NCBI GenBank assembly: GCA_937957895.1
Contig: CALFEZ010000271.1
Coordinates: 1 to 5,797, forward strand
Source: an uncultured Erysipelotrichaceae bacterium
GTDB lineage: Bacteria; Bacillota_I; Bacilli_A; Erysipelotrichales; Erysipelotrichaceae
Direction: 5' to 3'
Length of the DNA: 5,797 nucleotides
The notes under the pieces were generated by a model that did no database searches, was not told the origin of the DNA, and saw nothing but the letters and a program-made list of their open reading frames with translations. The translations under genes and the position numbers were made by a program. This document shows positions 1 to 4,845 of this stretch, piece by piece. Each line of letters begins with the position of its first letter. Within the stretch, counting starts at the first letter, position 1.

Positions 1-577
1 TTTGGCAAGGACCAAACAAAACATCGAGACCATTGCGTATCTTGGCAGTTTGTATGGCATCGATGAAACGATGATGCAGACATTTGTCGGAAAATGCACG
101 AAACCCGACAGTGAAGTCATGGATCTGGAAAAACTGAAGTATCTGGTACAATCGTATGTCGATCAAGCCAAGACAGCGACCAAAAGCGGATTAGCTGCAG
201 ATAGCATTACTTTCTTTTCCTCAAGACAAAAAGGCAAAGCCGTGGGTGTCAATGATCGTAAAGTCATCGCTTTTCTCTATGAAAACTATGCTTTTGAACA
301 AGATGTTCAAAACATGTTGATCGATTATGTGCTCACTCGATTCAAAGGGAGATTTACCAAAAACCTGGTACAGCAGATCGCTGATTCATGGGAGCGAGCA
401 GACATCAAAACACTGGCACAGGCAAAAGAGCAGATCAACCAGACACCGATCCAACCTGATCAAGTCGAATCGGTACCAGAATATATGATCACCAAACAAA
501 CAAAAGACACAACATCACACCAAGATGAAAAAAGAAAAGCATTGCTTCAGAAGCTGAGAAAGGATGATAAGAAGTGA
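1..577 (+). CDS. dnaB: DnaB, replication initiation/membrane attachment protein (3' part only)
   Basis: C-terminal 191 residues of the Bacillota primosome protein DnaB (not the E. coli helicase of that name). With DnaD and DnaI it helps load the replicative helicase at oriC and at restart sites and links the origin to the membrane. The frame is open from the left edge; the TTG at base 2 is most likely an internal Leu codon, because family members are about 400-470 residues long and the N-terminal part is missing here. Seen: a DnaD-like helical domain at about residues 75-145, with the family's YxxxIxxxW-type motif present as LxxxIxxxW (L122, I126, W130), followed by a basic, Lys-rich tail typical of DnaB_2 proteins. 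The TGA stop overlaps the dnaI start by four bases (GTGA), and dnaB-dnaI adjacency is the usual order in Bacilli. The alternative is a DnaD paralogue, but the dnaI neighbour makes DnaB much more likely. Confidence 0.86.
   Translation, partial: LARTKQNIETIAYLGSLYGIDETMMQTFVGKCTKPDSEVMDLEKLKYLVQSYVDQAKTATKSGLAADSITFFSSRQKGKAVGVNDRKVIAFLYENYAFEQDVQNMLIDYVLTRFKGRFTKNLVQQIADSWERADIKTLAQAKEQINQTPIQPDQVESVPEYMITKQTKDTTSHQDEKRKALLQKLRKDDKK
559..564 (+). promoter_or_regulatory. Ribosome binding site of dnaI
   Basis: AAAGGA lies nine bases before the GTG at 574, inside the end of dnaB. It supports GTG as the dnaI start and suggests translational coupling, since the dnaB stop (TGA, 575-577) overlaps that start. 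Confidence 0.7.
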
Positions 578-1500
578 AAACGATCGATATCAAACCGAAG
601 CTTCCCCAAGAAGTGATCGATCAGCAACGATCTCAACTTGATCGATTGCTTAAGAGTGAGAAAATCCAACGATTTATGAAAACCCATTCGGTCGATGCCG
701 CATACATCCAAAAACATCTTGGTCGGTTTATGAAATGGGAGCAGGAGTTGTCGTTGTGTGATGGATGTCAAGGTCTTTTTGCGTGTCGCCAAAAACAAAA
801 CGGATACATTCTCGATCTTACGATCGAAGATGGCATCCTAAGCAACCAAATCTCAAAATGCCACTACTTGATCGATCAAGAAAAACAACGTGCACACTTA
901 TCACGCTTTTTGATCAACGACATGCCAGAGATTTTGATCCCTTTGATGCTCGATCAGTTTGAACTGGATAACGAAACGTATGATTATCTGATGCTATTTG
1001 ACAAAATCAAAAACTGGATCGATCAACCTGTTTTCAAAGGGTTGTATCTGTATGGGTCTGCAGGTTGCGGAAAAACGTATCTGTTGAGTGCACTGGCCAA
1101 CGAATGTGCCAAAAAAGGACGGAGTGTGGCATTTATCCATGTTCCAAGCTTTGTTAGCAGAGCGAAGCTGTATTTCGATGCTCCGGAAGAGATGGAGAAG
1201 TTAGTAACCCAGGCTAAAACTGCGGATGTTGCTTTTTTTGATGATATCGGTGCTGAAAGTGTCACCGCATGGTCGCGAGACGAGTTGCTTTTCCCCATCA
1301 TCAATCATCGTTTGGAAGCAAAGAAAAGCACCTGGTTTAGCAGCAACGAAACTCCGGATACATTGAAGCAGCACTATGCATTGGACCAAAAAGGAAAACT
1401 CGCGACAACCAAAGCGATCCGGATGATCGAACGTATCCTGGCATTGGCAGACCCGGAGCGTTTGGTCGAAGATAATCGACGAAATCATGTTTCGGCATAA
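574..1500 (+). CDS. dnaI: DnaI, primosomal AAA+ helicase loader
   Basis: ATPase that loads the replicative helicase ring onto single-stranded DNA together with DnaB and DnaD; it acts in the cytoplasm at the origin and at restart forks. Length is 308 residues, against about 311 for B. subtilis DnaI. Seen: an N-terminal helicase-binding domain with cysteines C62, C65, C71 and C96 where the family has its zinc site; Walker A GSAGCGKT at 161-168; Walker B with FFDDIGAES at 221-229; sensor-1 FSSN at 255-258; the arginine-containing RMIERI at 283-288; and a C-terminal ENRR-like end (EDNRR, 299-303). The GTG start is chosen because it overlaps the dnaB stop by four bases, has AAAGGA upstream and gives the expected length. 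Oddity: the His that B. subtilis has in the zinc region (His84) aligns with Ile79 here. Ends in TAA. The full Walker, sensor and C-terminal pattern separates it from IstB or other DnaC-like ATPases. Confidence 0.95.
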   Translation: MKTIDIKPKLPQEVIDQQRSQLDRLLKSEKIQRFMKTHSVDAAYIQKHLGRFMKWEQELSLCDGCQGLFACRQKQNGYILDLTIEDGILSNQISKCHYLIDQEKQRAHLSRFLINDMPEILIPLMLDQFELDNETYDYLMLFDKIKNWIDQPVFKGLYLYGSAGCGKTYLLSALANECAKKGRSVAFIHVPSFVSRAKLYFDAPEEMEKLVTQAKTADVAFFDDIGAESVTAWSRDELLFPIINHRLEAKKSTWFSSNETPDTLKQHYALDQKGKLATTKAIRMIERILALADPERLVEDNRRNHVSA

Positions 1501-1521
1501 CGAAATAGTGATATGATGGAA

Positions 1522-1527
1522 AAGGAG
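1522..1527 (+). promoter_or_regulatory. Ribosome binding site that fixes the pfkA start
   Basis: AAGGAG is followed by a six-base spacer and ATG at 1534. An upstream in-frame ATG at 1513 would place this site inside the coding region and add seven residues not usual in the family, so 1534 is preferred. Confidence 0.9.
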
Positions 1528-1533
1528 CGATAC

Positions 1534-2496
1534 ATGATCGAAAGAATTGGGATCCTTACTTCCGGTGGTGATTCACCGGGTATGAATGCAGCTATTCGTG
1601 CCATCACAAGAAGTGCCCTGTATCACAACATCCATGTGATGGGAATAAACAATGGCTTTAAGGGGTTGATCGAAGATGACATGTTTGAGATGGATCGATC
1701 ATCTGTCAGTGATATAGGGATCAAGGGAGGAACGATCCTTGGATCAGCAAGACTGTCTGAGTTCAAACAACTTGAAGTGCAAAAACAAGCGGTTGCGATT
1801 TTAAAACGACGAAACATCGATGCTTTGGTCGTGATCGGTGGAGATGGAACCTATCAAGGAGCATATGCCTTGAGCAGGCTAGGCATCAACTGCGTAGGAT
1901 TACCTGGCACCATCGACAATGACATCGCAAGCACCGATTTTACGATAGGGTTTGATACGGCACTCAATACGATCATCGACGCCATCGACAAACTGCGAGA
2001 TACGTCATCCAGTCATCATCGATGTTCCATCATTGAAGTCATGGGAAACAAGTGCGGAGATCTGGCTATCTTTGCCGGTTTGGCTTGTGGGGCAGAGGTC
2101 ATCATCACTCCTGATGTTTTGTATAACGAAGACCATATGATCGAGTTGATCAATTATTATGAGAAAACAAAAAAGAAACGACACGCCATCGTGTTGATCA
2201 CCGAAAAGATCACGGATGTTCATCAGCTTGCTAATAAGATATCGTTGCACACCGGGTTTTCCGGAAGAGCCACGGTACTGGGTCACATCCAAAGAGGTGG
2301 TTCCCCCTCTGCTGCTGATAGGATGTTGGCAACGCAGTTGGGCGACAAAGCAATTAGCGTGTTGATGGATAACAAGATCGGTCATTGTGTCGGCATTCAC
2401 AACAACCAGATCGTCTCCATGGACATCCATGAAGCACTGAGTATGCCAACTACAGATAGAAAAGATTTGATCGCGCTGCATGAGCGCATCGTATAG
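1534..2496 (+). CDS. pfkA: ATP-dependent 6-phosphofructokinase
   Basis: Phosphorylates fructose 6-phosphate to fructose 1,6-bisphosphate with ATP, the committed step of glycolysis; cytoplasmic homotetramer. Length is 320 residues from ATG 1534, matching the usual 319-320. Seen: N-terminal TSGGDSPGMN nucleotide loop (9-18); GGDGT at 102-106, where Gly105 (E. coli Gly104) marks an ATP enzyme and not a pyrophosphate enzyme; PGTIDND (124-130) with catalytic Asp128; SAR with Arg73; EVMG at 168-171; RATVLGHIQRGG (245-256) with Arg245 and Arg254. Allosteric-site residues equivalent to E. coli Arg21, Arg25, Arg54, Asp59, Arg154, Glu187 and the 211-215 Lys/His stretch are kept (Arg22, Arg26, Arg55, Asp60, Arg155, Glu188, K213-H217), so ADP activation and PEP inhibition are likely. 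Oddity: the residue equivalent to E. coli Arg171 is Asn172. Followed 11 bases later by pyk, a classic pairing in Bacillota. Confidence 0.97.
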   Translation: MIERIGILTSGGDSPGMNAAIRAITRSALYHNIHVMGINNGFKGLIEDDMFEMDRSSVSDIGIKGGTILGSARLSEFKQLEVQKQAVAILKRRNIDALVVIGGDGTYQGAYALSRLGINCVGLPGTIDNDIASTDFTIGFDTALNTIIDAIDKLRDTSSSHHRCSIIEVMGNKCGDLAIFAGLACGAEVIITPDVLYNEDHMIELINYYEKTKKKRHAIVLITEKITDVHQLANKISLHTGFSGRATVLGHIQRGGSPSAADRMLATQLGDKAISVLMDNKIGHCVGIHNNQIVSMDIHEALSMPTTDRKDLIALHERIV

Positions 2497-2500
2497 GAGG
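2495..2500 (+). promoter_or_regulatory. Ribosome binding site of pyk, overlapping the pfkA stop
   Basis: Perfect AGGAGG (AGGAGGT with the next base) begins within the TAG stop of pfkA (2494-2496) and sits seven bases before ATG 2508. Ribosomes ending pfkA would finish on the pyk initiation site, which favours coupled and strong translation of pyk. Confidence 0.93.
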
Positions 2501-2507
2501 TAAACAC

Positions 2508-3932
2508 ATGGAAGGATTTAGAAAAACCAAGATCATATGTACCATAGGACCAGCCAGTGATTCATCGGAAATGGTTGAAAAGCTTGCTGAAGCAGGAATG
2601 AACATATGCCGTTTGAATTTTTCTCATGAAGATCATGAGCAACATGAACGAAGAATCAAAATGATCAGGGAAGTATCAGATCGAACGGGGTTCAACCTGG
2701 CGATCATGCTGGATACCAAAGGCCCTGAAATCCGTTGCGGCCAGATCGAAAACGGAGTTATCGAGGTAGCCACCGGTGATGTGATCAGCATCGTCAAAGA
2801 GCAAGTGGTAGGCAATAATCAACGTTTCTCGATCATGCCAACCAACGTGTTTGACGATGTCAAGATCGATGATTCGGTGCTGATCGATGATGGAAAAATG
2901 CGATTGACGATCATCGAAAAGAAAAAAGATGAACTGGTATGTCGAGTGGAAAATCCAGGAACCATCAAAACCAGAAAAGGTGTCAATGTTCCCAATGTGA
3001 AGTTATCGATGCCATTTATTTCAGCGAAGGATGATGCTGACATTCGTTTTGGATGCCACTTGGATGTGGATTTTATTGCTGCTTCTTTTGTTCGCAGAGC
3101 CCAAGATGTCTTGGAAATAAGAAAAATCATGGAAGAGGAAGGCAATGTTGATATCCAGATCATTGCGAAAATCGAAAACCAGGAGGGAGTCGACAATCTA
3201 AAGGAAATTCTGGAAGTAGCAGACGGAGTGATGGTCGCTCGTGGAGATCTTGGTGTGGAAGTAAGCTTGGCGTTGGTTCCGATCTATCAGAAAAAGATCA
3301 TTGCGATCGCCAATGAATATGGAAAACCGGTCGTTACGGCTACTCATATGCTTGAGTCGATGATGACCAATCCACGTCCGACTCGAGCAGAAGCCAATGA
3401 TGTCGCCAATGCTATTTTGGATGGCACTGATTGTATCATGCTTTCCGGTGAATCGGCAGTCGGAGCATATCCCATCGAGGCTGTGTTGACGATGGACAAG
3501 ATCGCCAAATCAGTAGAGGAGATCCTCCCATATCGTGAAAGACTCGATCATGCCATCAAGACCAGCCATCGCACGATCCAGGATGCGATTGGAATATCCG
3601 TGTGTAACTCTGCACTCAACTTGGATGAGGTTGATGCGATCGTTGCCTTTACTCAGGGCGGCTCGACGGCAAAAAGGATCTCGAAGTTCCGTCCACCGGT
3701 CCCCATCTTTGCAGTCACATTCACCAAAAGCATCCAACGCAAGTTAGAAGCCAACTGGGGTGTTATCCCGCTGTATTCAGATATTCAAAACGAAATGACC
3801 AACGATGACGAATTGGCAAGCATCGTTGCCAAAAACTACGGTATCGAACCGGGAAGACAAATCATCATCACGGCAGGTTATCCGACCGGAGAAGGAACTG
3901 CCAATATGCTAAAAATCGTGGAAGTGAAATAG
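2508..3932 (+). CDS. pyk: Pyruvate kinase
   Basis: Transfers phosphate from phosphoenolpyruvate to ADP, giving pyruvate and ATP, the last step of glycolysis; cytoplasmic tetramer. Length is 474 residues. Seen: TKIICTIGPAS near the N-terminus; CRLNFSH with Arg35 and Asn37 (substrate and K+ site); DTKGPEIR at 69-76, start of the lid (B) domain region; the signature IAKIENQEG at 219-227 with catalytic Lys221 and metal ligand Glu223; ARGDLG at 244-249 with metal ligand Asp247; ATHMLESM and NPRPTRAE at 278-295; SGESAVGAYP at 313-322; and a C-terminal regulatory domain with FTQGGSTA and GYPTGEGTAN. Thr70, Lys71 and Glu74 (rabbit Thr113, Lys114, Glu117) point to a K+-dependent enzyme. It lacks the extra PEP-utilizer-like C-terminal domain of Bacillus and Staphylococcus enzymes (about 585 residues). 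Sits between pfkA and a sugar kinase gene, each 11 bases away. Confidence 0.97.
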   Translation: MEGFRKTKIICTIGPASDSSEMVEKLAEAGMNICRLNFSHEDHEQHERRIKMIREVSDRTGFNLAIMLDTKGPEIRCGQIENGVIEVATGDVISIVKEQVVGNNQRFSIMPTNVFDDVKIDDSVLIDDGKMRLTIIEKKKDELVCRVENPGTIKTRKGVNVPNVKLSMPFISAKDDADIRFGCHLDVDFIAASFVRRAQDVLEIRKIMEEEGNVDIQIIAKIENQEGVDNLKEILEVADGVMVARGDLGVEVSLALVPIYQKKIIAIANEYGKPVVTATHMLESMMTNPRPTRAEANDVANAILDGTDCIMLSGESAVGAYPIEAVLTMDKIAKSVEEILPYRERLDHAIKTSHRTIQDAIGISVCNSALNLDEVDAIVAFTQGGSTAKRISKFRPPVPIFAVTFTKSIQRKLEANWGVIPLYSDIQNEMTNDDELASIVAKNYGIEPGRQIIITAGYPTGEGTANMLKIVEVK

Positions 3933-3935
3933 GAG
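3931..3935 (+). promoter_or_regulatory. Ribosome binding site of the ROK kinase gene
   Basis: AGGAG starts inside the pyk TAG stop (3930-3932) and lies eight bases before ATG 3944, repeating the arrangement seen at the pfkA-pyk junction. Confidence 0.88.
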
Positions 3936-3943
3936 AAACATAC

Positions 3944-4843
3944 ATGAAACAGTATATAGGAGTTGATTTAGGGGGGACACAAGTACGAGTTGCACGTGTC
4001 AGTGAAGACGGTGAGATCTTGCAGATGGTCAGCAATCCTTCCAAAGCAATGGAAGATGCAGACACCATCGTCAGCAATCTTATCGCCACGATCCGACAAT
4101 TGGATCTGGATCAAAACATCGTAGGGATCGGACTGGGAGTCCCCGGACCTGTCGATACGATAAACGGGAGAATGATCATGGCAACCAATATTCCTGCCCT
4201 TAGTGGGTATGGATTGGTGGATGTGATCGCAAAAGAGTTCAATCTTCCGACATACATGGACAACGATGCCAATGTTGCAGGGCTTGCAGAAGCACTGATC
4301 GGAGCTGGAAAAGGGCTGTCGACCGTGTATTATGTAACCCATTCAACCGGGATAGGTGGTGCATTGATCGTCAATGGTCAGGTAGTGTCCGGAAAACATG
4401 GTCATGCCGGGGAGATCGGAAATATCATCATCGATCGTTACCGCAACAAATACAATCATTTGAATGCAGGTGCCATTGAAAATGAAGCGAGTGGCCCCAG
4501 CATCACTCGAAAAGCAAAAGAACGGATCTCCAAAGAGATCAAAGATACGAAAGAAGTATTCGATTTGGCACGCCAAAACGATCCAAAAGCCTTGGAACTG
4601 ATTGATGAAGTCGCTCTTGACTTTTCCATCATGTTCTCTGTGATCGCTCATGTATGTGATCCGGATGCATTTGTGGTCGGAGGTGGAGTCACCAAATCAA
4701 AAGACGTTTATTTTGACAAAGTAATCGAAAACTATAAAAAACACGTTCATAAAAACATGCAGGGAACTAAGTTCTTGTTTGCTTCACTAAAAGAACCGGG
4801 ACTTATCGGAGCAGCCATGCTTCCAAAATCGAAAGGACATTGA
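3944..4843 (+). CDS. ROK-family sugar kinase, probable glucokinase, lacking the zinc motif
   Basis: Likely phosphorylates a hexose, most plausibly glucose to glucose 6-phosphate, in the cytoplasm; the substrate is inferred from the glycolytic neighbours, not proven by sequence. Length is 299 residues, normal for ROK kinases, and no N-terminal DNA-binding domain is present, so it is a kinase and not a ROK repressor. Seen: phosphate-binding DLGGT at 8-12; GVPGPVD at 65-71; DNDAN at 106-110 with the probable catalytic base Asp108; HAGEIGN at 154-160; ENEASG at 179-184; adenosine-loop VVGGGV at 244-249; GLIGAA near the end. Oddity: the ROK zinc signature CxCGxxGCxE and the His of ExGH are replaced (Tyr170, His172, Ala177 and Asn160), while the final Glu179 remains. 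Other options are fructokinase or an amino-sugar kinase. It starts 11 bases after pyk and ends with TGA two bases before the next start. Confidence 0.9.
   Translation: MKQYIGVDLGGTQVRVARVSEDGEILQMVSNPSKAMEDADTIVSNLIATIRQLDLDQNIVGIGLGVPGPVDTINGRMIMATNIPALSGYGLVDVIAKEFNLPTYMDNDANVAGLAEALIGAGKGLSTVYYVTHSTGIGGALIVNGQVVSGKHGHAGEIGNIIIDRYRNKYNHLNAGAIENEASGPSITRKAKERISKEIKDTKEVFDLARQNDPKALELIDEVALDFSIMFSVIAHVCDPDAFVVGGGVTKSKDVYFDKVIENYKKHVHKNMQGTKFLFASLKEPGLIGAAMLPKSKGH
4832..4837 (+). promoter_or_regulatory. Ribosome binding site of the M29 peptidase gene
   Basis: AAAGGA within the last codons of the ROK gene, eight bases before ATG 4846. It supports that start, which is only two bases after the ROK stop. 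Confidence 0.75.
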
Positions 4844-4845
4844 TC

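Noticed and set aside
2..4. TTG as the start codon of the first gene
   Set aside because: The protein would lack the N-terminal half of DnaB, and there is no room in the window for a ribosome binding site; the gene almost certainly begins before the window.
1512..1517. TATGAT as a -10 box for a pfkA promoter
   Set aside because: The start of transcription would fall around 1524, within the pfkA ribosome binding site, and no reasonable -35 box is found 16-18 bases upstream.
1513..1533. Upstream in-frame ATG for pfkA adding seven residues
   Set aside because: The Shine-Dalgarno AAGGAG would fall inside the coding region; ATG 1534 has correct spacing and the family's normal N-terminus and length.
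2005..2481. Open frame of 158 codons on the minus strand within pfkA
   Set aside because: It lies fully antisense to a well-conserved gene, has no recognisable motif and no operon context; it is a shadow of pfkA codon use.
2819..3196. Open frame of 125 codons on the minus strand within pyk
   Set aside because: Ser- and Ile-rich antisense translation over conserved pyruvate kinase motifs; no independent support.
3303..3310. GCGATCGC, identical to the cyanobacterial HIP1 repeat
   Set aside because: I noticed only this copy in the window, inside a conserved part of pyk; it fits the general GATC excess and not a repeat family.
3968..4342. Open frame of 124 codons on the minus strand within the ROK gene
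   Set aside because: Antisense to a conserved kinase and rich in His, Cys and Ile in a pattern typical of reverse-strand translation; no family recognised.
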